In this document: one piece after another, positions 37,301 to 48,108 of the stretch
Layout of the letters: each line of letters begins with the position of its first letter
Numbering within the stretch: the stretch's first letter is position 1
Origin: Mesostigma viride
Taxonomy: Eukaryota > Streptophyta > Mesostigmatophyceae > Mesostigmatales > Mesostigmataceae
Length of the DNA stretch: 64,000 nt
Direction of reading: 5' to 3'
NCBI GenBank assembly: GCA_009746045.1
Contig: RPFO01000015.1
Coordinates: 2,716,932-2,780,931 of the forward strand
Notes under the pieces: model-generated
Databases searched by the model: none
What the model was told of the DNA's origin: nothing
The model's input: the letters and a program-made list of their open reading frames with translations, nothing else
Made by a program: the position numbers and the translations under genes

Positions 37301-39022
37301 CTGTGTGGGACATTCTGGAAACTGATCCGTCCAAGTGTATTCTGCCGAGCAAGCGCTTTCGTCAACAAGCATATACTCTCTCTGAGGTCGAGCAGCTTGA
37401 GGCCTTACAGTTACTCCTGGAATTTGCACTTCAGCATGCAACATACGAGCCCGGATATGGAATTGAATTCTGGTGAGTTTCTTGTAGAAACCGATGCTAC
37501 ATTTGTACACCCTCGCATTGGCCATTTTAATTCAGTTCAGCCGAAAGGAGGGTGTAATCTTGCAACGCATGTACATAGGATTATCATATGTTTCCTGCAT
37601 TCTTCTGATTTGCTTACTCGTGCTTAATGTGGTTGATTTTCTAGATTTCACAGTGACATTCTTATGTCCTTGTCTACACGCAATATCTGGTTGTGCATGC
37701 AATGATGAAGATGCTTTTTTTCACTATGTTGATAATTGTATGAAGTGGGACAACTATGTTTAATTGTATGTTTAATTGATTTTGCAATGTGATGTACGTT
37801 ATTCGCCTTTGTCACTTGCAGGCGTCGGCTCGTTCACGTTGGCAACCTGGCGTGGTTGAAGCAATGGATCACGCAAAACCAGGAGCCACGCCTCCCCACG
37901 ATGATTACGGCGGCGGTGTGTGGCATGGAGCCTGCTTGTGACGAGCATGACTCAATCCACATCAATGGCAGCAATTACCGAACTGCAGTCGCCGACCTTC
38001 GACAAACTGTTCGCCATCGCAACTCAGGAGTAATGGTTTATGGTAAAGAGGGGGTTAGGTATGGCCGCATCACACACATTCTGCATAGTTTCCTCCGTGC
38101 CCCGACGGAAGGATGGAGTAGGCAAGTTCTTTTAAAGGTCGCTCTGTTTGATGTCGGTTCTGTGAAAGAGCTCCCTTTAGAGGGATTGACGCTTATACCT
38201 TTAGGGGAGCGAGCGCCCAAGCAGGATGCTTTAGTCCTTCCCGGGAGTGTATGTTCAGTTGGTTTTGTAGTTGATCCAGAGTATGCACCTGAGATAGCCA
38301 TCGTGCACTGTAAATTGCCGTGGCAAATGGTAAAGGAAACGTGTAGTGCAGCCCAGCATGTATTATCCCGTGCTGCAGGTGCTCAGCTGAGAACCACAGA
38401 CGTGTATGCTGATATGAACCTGCAGCGCAAGGTGACACTGTGTGTTAAGCGAAGAGACATGACAACACGAGGTCGTTCACAAGGTAATCGCACTGCACCC
38501 ATAGATCCACAAGCAACCACTGCACGCATGGCTGCGGAGCCACAAGCAACCACTGCACCTAATCGCTCACGTGGCAAGCGCACTGTTGGCACATTGGTAG
38601 AGCCACAAGCAACCACTGCACCAAGTCGCTCACGTGGCAAGCGCACTGTTGGCACATTGGTAGAGCCACAAGCAACCACTGCACCAAGTCGCTCACGTGG
38701 CAAGCGCACTGTTGGCACATTGGTAGAACCACAAGCAACCACTGCACCAAGCCGCTCGCGTGGCAAGCGCACTGCGGACACATTGGTAGAAACACACACA
38801 GCCGCTGCACCAAACCGCTCGCGTGGCAATAGCATTGCTGGCAAGTCCATGGCAGCGGCTAGTGGCAGCGCATCAAGCCCTGATGACATTGCTAGTGATT
38901 TGTCGCTGAGCAGCGACGGTGAGGCATGCATTCCCACACAAAGGAGAAGTGAGAGGCAACGTGTGGTAGTAAATTATGCGGACTCTGACAGTGCTGCATA
39001 CACTGATGAGGAGTGGGATTGA
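34351..39022 (+). CDS. TNP2-type CACTA transposase, spliced
   Basis: Catalyses excision and insertion of CACTA elements by binding the ends. Exons inferred from GT/AG sites: 34,351-34,918, 35,163-35,885, 36,047-36,229, 36,620-37,139, 37,285-37,472, 37,822-39,022. Family signatures: YKVYDACKCDDYVYKDKDL then CPKCAEPRYE (zinc site, exon 1); DGVCPRSFMGNYSCWPAFMA, YNLPEWVFVNKNF, LQALLLWVIHDYPAFA and LPYWTKLLIRH (exon 2); LLLPVVLRNRL (exon 4). Exon 4 has a one-base break near 37,019: the noisy copy has one more A, giving a frame-joining GERQMAVI. Exon 6 holds a folded segment and a basic tail with 21-residue repeats. Otherwise open, so the element may have been active recently. The N-terminal start is uncertain. 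Confidence 0.8.
38540..38855 (+). repeat. 63-bp tandem repeat in the transposase tail
   Basis: Four full 63-bp units (38,540-38,791), one degenerate unit after them and a partial one before. Each codes 21 residues of PQATTAPSRSRGKRTVGTLV type, Arg/Lys/Ser-rich, plausibly a DNA-binding or nuclear-localisation tail. Unit-to-unit identity is very high. Confidence 0.9.
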
Positions 39023-39192
39023 TTATATTCCTAATATAATGTAATGATGGATTGATGTAACTTTTTGTGTGCTTGTCACACTTATATTTATTTATTTCCA
39101 ATGAACATGTGTGTCAACTGCATCATTTCTGCATCCACATATAATGCATAAGTGTCCTGTCTTCATGCACTTGAGAGTTCTCAAGTGTCATG

Positions 39193-39295
39193 CTCAGTGT
39201 CCTGATTTTCCTGATTTTTTGTGCCATGCTAAGTGTCCTGATTTTCCTGATTTTTTGTGCCATGCTAAGTGTCCTGATTTTCCTGATTTTTTTCT
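39193..39295 (+). repeat. 36-bp tandem repeat, three units
   Basis: Units of CTAAGTGTCCTGATTTTCCT and TGATTTTTTGTGCCATG; the third is truncated. It leads into the right subterminal array and seems to derive from the same CCTGA core. Confidence 0.85.
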
Positions 39296-39299
39296 GATT

Positions 39300-39608
39300 C
39301 AGCGGGAAAATCTCAAGATCTTGAGATTTTTTGTGTTGTTTCGACATTTTTCTCAGGATCTCAGGATTTTCTCAGGATTCTCAGTGTTTCTCAGTGTTTC
39401 GCGAGACGCATCTCAGGCACTTCTCAGGACTCTCAGGAGGAAGTCCTGATATAATATCAGGATTCCTGAGAAAATCTCAGTTTTTCTCAGGATTTCTCAG
39501 GACATCTTGAGAAAAAAATCAGGATATCTCAGGAAATCCTGAGAAAATCTCAGGAATCCTGAGATTTTTCTCAGGAAATCTCAGGATTCCTGAGAAAAAT
39601 CTCAGAAC
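39300..39608. repeat. right subterminal repeat array of the CACTA element
   Basis: About 25 CTCAGGA/TCCTGAG motifs in both orientations, ending at the right terminal repeat. The same motif family is used at the left end, as expected for cis sites bound by an element-coded protein. Confidence 0.75.
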
Positions 39609-39622
39609 CCGACTTCCTAGTG

Positions 39623-41139
39623 TAGTACTCAGTTCCCTCTGCCTCTTAGGTGTCTTTTGGACCTTACGAGGTTTCCCCACAACACGGTAAGCATGGCATG
39701 ACATGGCATGCTCCCCAAGGGACGCCTCATACACAATTGCACGGCCGGGGCTGTCGCGCAGCACTGCAGGCAGCAACAGCCTGCCATGGGTATTGCACGT
39801 AACCATGAGGAATCCAAAGCCTCTATTACAAACACGCACAAGGATCATGCATTATAATGATAGGTGTGACCTTCCAAGCGCTAAGCTTCACTCACATAGC
39901 CCCAATATCTACGTTGTTACGGTATATTCTGACAGGGGTATGCTGCCGTGGCAGTAGATGAACAGCACATGGCGAGATATACAAGCATAACTGGACACCA
40001 TTTGCACTGTCTTCTAGACCTCTAGCTTGATTTTAAGCTTTGCAAGGGTTGCCTGAGACATGGCCAGCATGGCTGGAACTGCCATGCTTCTTATGGAAAG
40101 CAAACACGTCTACACGGTGGGGGCCAGCCGCAGAGCACTGCACGAAGTAATATAGCCTGCCTTACGTCACCTCGGCACTAGGCGCCGATAGGCAGCTAAA
40201 AACTGGCGATATCACAAGCAAATCGATGCCATTCCCTTTCTACCACCACGACGCACTTACCTTTCACACCCCTCACACCCGGGATCACTAAGCACGCATA
40301 TGCGTTGGCGCTGAACGTGGCTGCATCAGAAAAGCTGTTCAAGCTCGGCGTTTTCAAGTTGTCCGGAAGCGATGCAGCCCACTAATCTGGCCGGACAGAC
40401 GCTCCATGCGTCGTCCATTGACGTATGAAAGCGGCTGCAGCGGCCTCACCAGCGCTGTTCGCATAATTGCGCTCCCATATCTGGGGGCGCGCGCGCGTTT
40501 ATTGTCCGCAACCCAGTTTTTCCTAGCTAAAAACACCCCTTCCTCTACCTATGGATTCACGACAAAAGGCTCGCATATAACCAGCGCCCCTTTAGTCACG
40601 GCTGCCCCAACATCCCCCCCCGCCGATCCGCTAGTCTCCTTCCCAACATTTCGAAGCATCGTCCTGCTGGCAGGCGCACTATCAACGCCATCTACGCCCC
40701 ATCTGAACTTCACTAACCTGGCATTCAGCACACAAATAACGACCCCACGAATTTATAAATCGACTTTTGACACATTTAGCGGTCGGGCTAGCTTCAAGGA
40801 TAATTTATCTGCCCAACGCGCTCCATACTGCTCGAAATGATGCACGAACGTGGCCATACGGTCCATTTTACTCGAGGCCGCCATGGTCGTGCATTCGTGA
40901 AAATTCCTCGTCCCGTTGCACGAAAGTGGCCAAAATAGGTACTTTTCCACCTCACGTATTTTTCAGTAACCGTCGACCCCTGTCGACCCCAACGGGTCAG
41001 GACGCTCAGCACATGTACCAGATTCGCGCCACTGGGGCCGGACGACCCATAGGACCGGTCCTTCCCGCCAAAATACCGTACTTTGTGAGATCTTGGTGAA
41101 AAAGGCCTCAATTGAGCCAAAAGGCCTCAATTGAGGCCT
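39623..41139. other. right arm of the outer TIR element, no gene seen
   Basis: Noncoding. About 39,841-39,990 resembles the left arm (29,225-29,365) in direct orientation: CATGCATTAT, CATAGCCCCAAAATCT-like, ACAGGG, GTGGCA and ACAGCAT blocks occur in the same order. No ORF with motifs was found in the remainder. Confidence 0.4.
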
Positions 41140-41159
41140 CTGGACACTGGTCGACTAGG
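41140..41159 (-). repeat. right TIR of the outer element
   Basis: Inverted copy of the left terminal repeat (CTGGACACTGGTCGACTAGG), followed by GGC as at the left flank. Confidence 0.6.
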
Positions 41160-41369
41160 GGCCGAGAGCTCGCCTGGGTCTGTGGTTTTTGTTAATGCTG
41201 CAGGCTTCGCTGACGCCGACGCCGAGGCAGACTGGCGCGCAGTCGAGTATACAGTCGCAGACTTTGCGGCAAGCTGCAATGCAGTTCACCCTTCTCCCTT
41301 CACCCCTGCCGCTGGCCTCCTCGCGTTGGTTGGAGGAAGGTAATTCTCCGTCCTTTGACATTGACAATA
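41160..41369 (+). other. possible continuation of the interrupted gypsy element
   Basis: If the outer element is removed at its GGC duplication, the gypsy RNase H linker would continue here. Two overlapping frames are open (41,131-41,343 and 41,189-41,488), rich in Ala/Ala-Asp or Ser/Pro; neither shows an integrase zinc site. Placement is by geometry only. Confidence 0.3.
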
Positions 41370-41379
41370 CCTTGGCAAT

Positions 41380-41938
41380 TTGGTCTGGGCAGGCCGCTCT
41401 TGAGAAGGCTGCGAAGTCTTGGTCAACTCATGACTCCCCGCCAACAGCACGGTACCTTGCTCGCCAGCAGCAAAGCAGTCCCCCTTAGGATATACTGCCC
41501 ATGGTCTCCCGGCTTCATTTTGCAGCGCTGTGCAGCTGGACCCTGAAGGTCCATGCCGGATGGCCCTTGGTGAGCTTTGCTGCTCGTAGACCTCCTCATC
41601 ATGCAGCGTCTTGTAAGAGCTTGCGCCAGATTGGTCCGGCACGATCGATGAGATGCCGCCTCGCTTCCTCCAACAAGTGCGAGCTGAGATGACAAGGCGA
41701 CAGCCATGTGAGCCTTGGGGTCCTCCTGGTTGCCAAAAGCAGAACAAGTCCTTAACCCCGTAGAAGCGACAGAAGCCGCAGGGATGTCTTGGTCTCCTCC
41801 CAGCCGAACGTAAACTGTTGCCATAAATTCTCAGCACCATCTTGGAGCACACATTCAGCATAGGAGTGTAGTCCAGCCTGCGCTTGCCATGGACTTGTAA
41901 CTGGGCTGGGTTTCTTGGTGGTCTTTCTTGGAGCTCAT
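41380..41938 (-). pseudogene. gag: copia-like Gag N-terminus, error-rich copy
   Basis: Matches 22,619-23,150. Start codon region at 41,936-41,938 (after GAGCTCATGA on the plus strand). The frame changes many times; recognisable pieces include LDYTPMLNVCSKMVL. It stops at the left junction, so the knuckle and protease are absent. Confidence 0.7.
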
Positions 41939-41958
41939 GAACCAATCCTCCGAACCAA

Positions 41959-42854
41959 TGTTGGAAAAGGTAGAAGGAAACTGAATGGTTTTACACAATG
42001 CCTTGTGCTTGGGCCTTGTTACCGGCTTGCAACCTTGCAAGGTGATCGAAAGACTGAGCTTGAAGACACATGGAAGAGAGACCAGAAAAAGGACGTTGTT
42101 TTTCATCAGATTTTAGAAGTTAGAAATAGGTTGAATGGAGGTTCATAGAGGTTAAATGGAGGTTGAATAGAGGTTAAATGGAGGTGGAATAGAGGTTCAA
42201 TGGGAGGTATCTGCGCTTAGGGGGCAGTTTTCCTTTATACCTTTTAAGGCTAGGAAGGATGAGCATATAGCAATGACATCATCACAGAAGCCTTTGTAAA
42301 ACATCCTAGCTAAGCATATTCCTAGCCATATTCCAGAATATGTTCTCAGTATATTCCAGGAATATCCTGCCATATTCTTAGAACATTCCTAGAACATCCT
42401 CTGGACATGATCCAATGAGCTGGATAATAGTAGATGCCAATGTCCTACATAATAATGTCACATAAATGATTAATAATAGTGACACATCTCTTCTCTTGGA
42501 GTGACAAGTGTCATGTCAATGCAGTTAAGCCCACATTGTCATCATGGTAAGGTCATAAACATGTGTCATCATGAGCTTCCAAAACACTGTCAGCTCATGG
42601 ACCAAGAGCCACTTGTTCCACTAGGATAGAGTACTACTGTTCATCAAATACGTGATGCTACTAGGCTGACTCAGGGTACAAGTCATCCATGTCCAAGTAA
42701 TAGGACTATGGCCATGAATATTGATCGAGCTTCATTGAGCCCAATCCATCTAGCTCATCAGTAGTATAAATTCCCCAGTCCATAGTATAAATCCAACAAG
42801 AAATAAATCAGGCTGGGTATATTGGTGGCCAGGTGTGATATAAATATCCTAACC
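41959..42854 (-). repeat. copia-like LTR, error-rich copy
   Basis: Matches 23,170-24,040 with many small indels, including the GGTTGAATGGA minisatellite (about 42,130-42,205) and the GAATATTCC and CACTTGTCA motif clusters. Confidence 0.7.
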
Positions 42855-42871
42855 ACAAGGCGCTGTAATGC

Positions 42872-44900
42872 ATGAGTTTTTGTCATGAACACATGCATTT
42901 TTTCTCTTTCACGGCTTACGCTGAGGCCTGTGGCTAGGCTGGTGGAAGCAATGGAAGAGAGGTCTCGGCTGTACACAAGCGTCCACGGAACGTGTGGTTC
43001 GGCTTGCGACGGGCGCGCTGGCCAGCCCCGACTAGACACATCATGTATGGTTGTCGAACCTCTGAGGAAACTGTGGGGACCTCCTTCGCCATGGAATACC
43101 CGGTGAGACCATCAAGGCAGAGCGTGAGTGGCGGCAGTTTCAAGATAGCCGAAGGGTGGCAAACCCGGAAGCAAATCCTTACGAGCGCGCCTCATGGAGT
43201 TCGCCGCGAAAGTGGAGGACTGGTTCCGAAAAGCTGGCGTGTCAGAAATGGGCTGCAAGCGGCTAGGCTCCAGGAGATGGAGCTGCCCACCGCCGCCCAA
43301 ATGGCCAGCCGTGGCGATTGGCGGTCACTGTTGCATTGAGGTCAGGGCCCATGAATGCGACACACGCGCAAGGCCGGAATCTCGTAAGCACGGTGGTGGC
43401 CGAGCTGCAGCCAAGGTCGCACGCGCTTGACCAATGGCAAAGTCGGGTGAGTCGTCCGCCACATAAGACAAGGGCGCTCGCAGGCGGCCCACGGTATGTA
43501 GCAGGAACCAAGGGGGTCTCGCAACGCCTCATCGCATGAGATTGCAACCAGGGTAACGCCGCTGGCGGCAACAAGGACGCTGCCAGCCCGACGCAAGCTG
43601 GGGGGGGCACGTCCTCACAGACGGGTCGCTTGGATGCGCGCCATCGGGCTGCTTCCTGTGGCGGTCAAGGAATGGCACATTCAAAACGTGATTGTCCCAA
43701 GGGTGGTAGAAGTCCACTCCAGCAACGGTCCGAACCTCTGGCGGGGTGCAAGTGCCCAGCGTCCGGGGGTGCACTTTGCTGACGTGGAGACATAAAGTGG
43801 ACGCGGGGGTGGTTCATCATTCAGCCGACGGGCGAGGCGGGGGGGCGTGCAAGAGAGGATGGGGGATCGCAGGTTTCAATACAGGGACGAGGACTTTTGG
43901 AGGCCGAGCCGACGTGATTGGTGGTTGGACATCCACTGACTTGCGCGAGGAAGGGAAAGGCTAGCACGTGCACCGCCGTTCGGTTTCAGGTGGGGCAGCC
44001 AAGTGAGACGGTGGGGGCAGTTGGCCTTCAGTCCCTTTCGCATGGCTCCCGGCTCGGACCGGCCTTCCACCCCTGGAACACGACCAATCCTGCTGGGGCG
44101 AGCAGCGGCGCGGTTGTTGCCCTTATATCCTAATGCCGTTCGGTCGTGACACGCCTGCATACACTCCCGGCAAAAGTGGTGGGAGTGGTTCGGTTTCAAG
44201 CGGGCCGTGGAGGTGCTCGGTCGCTGCGTCAGAGGTAAGCGGTAAAACCTGACACAATGGACGCCCGTGGTTTGCACAACGCTGAGACAGCCACATTTGT
44301 TGGGCATCGGCCTGTCCCGGCTTCGGTAGTCCGTTGGGTCATTGCTCCATGGATGTCTTGGGACAAGCGCAGCGGGCGTGCGTAGTGCCTAGGGCACCCA
44401 CTGTCACTCATATCCGGATGGGTGAGCCGATGAATGGCGTTTCAGGCGCAGGGGCCAAGGGAGCCCCCTGAGCAACGTGGTCTACAGTACTGACCATCGT
44501 ATAGTGTGAAAACTGGACAGCGGGGCGCAGTCCCACTCGTCATCGTGCTCGGAGGCCAAGTTGCTCAAACCACCAAGGGAGAATGGCGGGCCCTGCGGGA
44601 ACGTCATGTGTCCGTGGCCGGCTGGCCAGGGCACTTTGGCCATGACTTGCGGTCCAGGTAATGGTCAATCGCTAACGCCCTCAAGGGCTCCGACATGGCC
44701 TGCATCCCTGTGAATGCCCTTGTGACCGAGCAGGTCATCGTAATGACTGTGCTGGTCGGCATTGGAGGTCATGTTTCCTGCGGCTCGAGGTCATACGCAT
44801 AGTGGGAACGGCCGCGTGGTGTACATCGTTGACAGAGGACGGTGACGCCAATGCCGCAAGCAAGCACTCCGCTGAGCTGCTACAGCTCGACACTGGGGCA
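42872..44900 (+). pseudogene. gag: gypsy Gag and protease, error-rich copy
   Basis: Matches 24,057-25,980. The G-run near 43,844 and nearby GCGTGCAAGAGAG agree with the clean copy at 62,340 rather than with 24,057. The knuckle region is at about 43,650-43,700. No frame survives beyond about 100 codons. Confidence 0.65.
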
Positions 44901-45239
44901 GTGCGCGTCTCGACGGTCAACAGGGTCCGAGGCTGGGTTGCGCACGCGGTGGTGGAGGTCCGGATGGGGGGGTCAACAGGCAGCTGGGGGGGCTTTTGTG
45001 CGTGATAAGCAATCGGCCGTGCATCCCAACAGCGCTGGTGGGACGGGCCTCAATTGCAGACAACGTGGGCGGGCCGCGACAAGCAAGCCGCAAGCGCGGC
45101 AAGGCCCTGTTTGCGTCAGCAAACGTCACCGGCGGTGCGGCAGCAACAACTTTCTCCATTCTCCCGCGGCAATACGGCAGTCATCAAGTGGGTGTCGCAC
45201 AACCGAAGGTAAGCTTCTGTGCCGATGTTTGTGCAGGGT

Positions 45240-46190
45240 CGCGGTCTTGTCCGAAGGGGTTGTCTTGCTGGAATTGTTTGCTGGATGGGAAGGGGGCTGG
45301 CTGGTTTTTCTCGCTGCAGTTGCGGTACGTGCCACACCGTTTGATCGGCCGTAGAGCCGTCTCCTACTCCGCTCGGGCGCAGTGTAACAGGCATCTACTG
45401 TGCCCAGTTGTCTGCCCTGTATCCCATCTCAGTTTCCTCCTTCTCGCGTGACAGATCCATTTTGGCGAGTGCCTCAGGAATATCCGTTGCTATTGGGGAG
45501 GTTCATGTGCGAGGCCTTTTGAGGCGGCACAAGAGGATAGACTCGTCCTCCGGCGGGCTGGGATGTCAAGGGTTGAATCAGGCCCGGCGTGGGACGCGGG
45601 CTTGCCGATCTAGGAGCGGGTTGTTTGGGATCTGCTTCTAGTCGTTGGACTCTTGCAGCAGGCTGCGGACCAAAGCCACATGGCGGCATCTTTTGTGCTG
45701 AGAACGTGGTGGCCGACGACAGCCCTCACGAGGTAAGTGAGGAAGGACCTGGCCCAGATCGTGGACATCTTAGGGGCACCAGTCACGTGGGACAATGCAG
45801 ATTGGGCGGCTCCTCCACGGTACCGAGGCATTCTGGACCACCTTGGCACTCACCTAACCGACCAATCCAGGCAGTGGGTAGAATGCGATCACACATGACA
45901 GCCACGACGGTATGGCCGCGAGTGGCGCTGCCAACCAATTTGGTCACGCAGCGGGTAGACTCGCCGATCGGCCCCTTACGCGCCCTCAATTACGTAGGGT
46001 AAGCCTATGTGCGCTTTTCCCACCTTGGTTAGTTACCAGGGGCATACGCCTTACAGGGACCGGGCAGGGTTTGGTATGGGACACCGGTACGGGTTTGTTG
46101 GTGCAGCCTGCCCCGCTGAGTTTCGTGAGTGAGCATGGGGTTTCATGTGTGGGGCGTGACTTCCAGCGCTGAGAGGAGTTTAGAGGCCAC
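45240..46190 (+). pseudogene. methyltransferase domain, error-rich copy
   Basis: Matches 26,330-27,248. Motif I is broken by an indel (GAATTGTTTGCTGGATGGG). At motif IV it reads GGGCTGGGATGTCAAGGG: compared with the first copy the ATA codon is absent, so the parent molecule may have had GWECQG. Read noise prevents certainty. The TTTAGAGG stop context is present near 46,180. Confidence 0.65.
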
Positions 46191-46559
46191 TAGGTGTTCT
46201 CTTCGTGGGCCATAGCCCCATGTCGCCTTTCCAGGTTGGGTAAGTTCTGGCGGGCCGCAATGCAAGTGGCCAGGGTGGGGGAGACATCCCCAACCTGCCA
46301 GGTCCGCCACCCCACCTGTCAGTGCCCACGGCGGCTGGTGTCCGGCCAACAAGCGTCCGCGGCATTGGTCCGCCATGGAGATCGCGGCTTGGCCGTCAAC
46401 TATGGAGCGTTATCCTCATGACGTCCTTGTTGTCCAGCCGGGTTCGCTGGAGCGCCCACCCTGCAACAATCGGTCGGTCGCGCAGTCCGGCCATTCACAG
46501 GTTGAGCCGTCACAACCCGGTGTAAGCCTGCATTTTTCCCTTTTTCACGATGCCGCTGT

Positions 46560-48108
46560 CAGGGGGCCTTGTTCGACGTAAGGAGTGCCGGCCAGTCGCA
46601 GATTCCGCTGCCTCCACATATGGGCCATAGTGAGCACCTCACCGCGCGCACCGCAAGCATGGGAGCACTGGTTGCATTCTGCACGCTCAGTTTTCGCCTT
46701 TCAGCAGTGAAGAACTAGGGTTGCTAACAACGGGGGCTTGCAATGGGGTCCCACTAGATACGATCAGCCCTTTATTCCAGGGCGGCAAGCTAGGCTGAGC
46801 TTGGCTGAGCTGGAATTTCGTAGATCTAACTGTCGAGAGCCTAGAGGCAGCTGGGATCATCCGCGCTCATCCCTCCAGTTATGTGCAGCTGCCACGGCTG
46901 GTTGCACCCAATAAGGATTACCAATCAACAAGGAGCGAGTTGCGACCAGGTATGCGCATGGCCACTGACCTGCCGTCAGCTGAACGCGCACACTCCTGTG
47001 GATAGGTAACCCATGCTCGGGTCGATGAATGTTTTGGATAAAATATCTCCCCCATGGTCAAGTATGTTGTGTCCGTCGCTGATTTGCGGTAGCGGCTTCA
47101 TCAGATCAAAGGTCCGTAGAGGCAGATCAGCGCAGCCTGGCCTTGGGGGTGGGATCCCGTCTGTACGAGTGGGGTTCGCATGCCATTCGGACATCGCAAC
47201 GCTAGTGCGGTGTCCAAAGCGTGCCTGGACCAGGTTCTGCAGGGTTGCCTGCAGCCTGCTACATAGCCGATTGTCATTGTCTTCAGCGACGTTTGGACCA
47301 AGCACTTGCTCACCTCGATCAGGTTCGGATCGCCCTAGTAGGCGCACCTGCGGCTGCATCCCTGAACAAGTGCAACAGTTCGCCCAACAGACGCATAGGG
47401 TTTTCTTGGCCATCAGATTGTATCAGGTGCCGGACCCCTGAGGCAGCCAAAGTGGAAGCCATCAAGCAACGCCGCAGTGCCACGACATCTCGGGGGTGCC
47501 GCGCGATCTCGGGCTAGCTGCTATTATCGAGGATATGTTCAGAATTTCAGCACAAAAGTCAAACCCTGTACTGAGTTGCTGAAGAAGGGCAAATGTCTGG
47601 GCGTGGGGTTCCGGCTCAGCAGCGACCATCGATACCATAAAACAGGAAACTGACTGCCGCTCCTATCTCGCGCCCCGGCTATGCTCTTGCCCCTTCATAC
47701 TTGTTTCACGATTGGTCCAAGGTAGGCCTAGGGGCTGTGCTAGCAACAAAAGGACGATGCGGGGCGCGAAGCAATGTATCGCGTTATGCTAGTCGGCAGT
47801 AGCAACTGCTGCCGAGAGTCGGTACCTCTTTCCTACGAGGGGGAGCGTTAGCCTTGTGTGGGCCATCAAGCAACTTCAGGCCATAATCTCTTTGGGCGGG
47901 TGTTCACACTTGTCACTGATCACCAGCCCCCTATTGTGGTTGATGACCAGCAGCAACTCAACTCACGGGTAAGCTGGCCCGGTGGGCAATGATCATGTCA
48001 GGAGTCCACCTGACAATCGTCCATCGGCCAGGTGTGGATCACTCCAACGCGGACGTCCTGTCCAGGTTGCTCTACAAACCACTGTTGACAACACCGGTGC
48101 GCGCGGGC
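46560..48108 (+). pseudogene. pol: gypsy RT and RNase H, error-rich copy
   Basis: Matches 27,600-29,130. The catalytic box again reads TACATAGCCGAT (about 47,260-47,271), Ala at the first Asp position. The run CAGCCCCCTATTGTGG near 47,925 has two more C than the first copy. Confidence 0.65.

Larger units (their letters stand above)
29385..39622 (+). mobile_element. CACTA (En/Spm) DNA transposon, 10.2 kb
   Basis: Termini are CACTAGGAAGTCGG (29,385-29,398) and its inverted copy CCGACTTCCTAGTG (39,609-39,622), the CACTA hallmark. Subterminal arrays of CTCAGGA/TCCTGAG motifs lie inside both ends, as expected for binding sites of an element protein. Inside are a TNP2-type transposase gene on the plus strand and a second spliced gene on the minus strand, diverging from a shared promoter region. 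The flanks share only TA (29,383-29,384 and 39,623-39,624); the 3-bp duplication typical of the group is not seen. A noisy copy lies at 48,364-58,405. Confidence 0.85.
29131..41159. mobile_element. outer TIR element, host of the CACTA insertion
   Basis: Ends are CCTAGTCGACCARTGTCCAG at 29,131 and its inverted copy at 41,140-41,159. Both sides are flanked by GGC (29,128-29,130 and 41,160-41,162), a candidate 3-bp target duplication. Each end is followed by the palindrome AAGGCCTCAATTGAGGCCTT or a variant. Without the nested CACTA element the unit is about 1.8 kb and has no transposase, so it is non-autonomous. A 3-bp duplication fits PIF/Harbinger or CACTA-type transposases; the superfamily is not decided. 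Confidence 0.55.

Noticed and set aside
41286..41945. Apparently novel 219-residue minus-strand protein
   Set aside because: It is a scrambled frame of the copia-like Gag caused by indels in the error-rich block.
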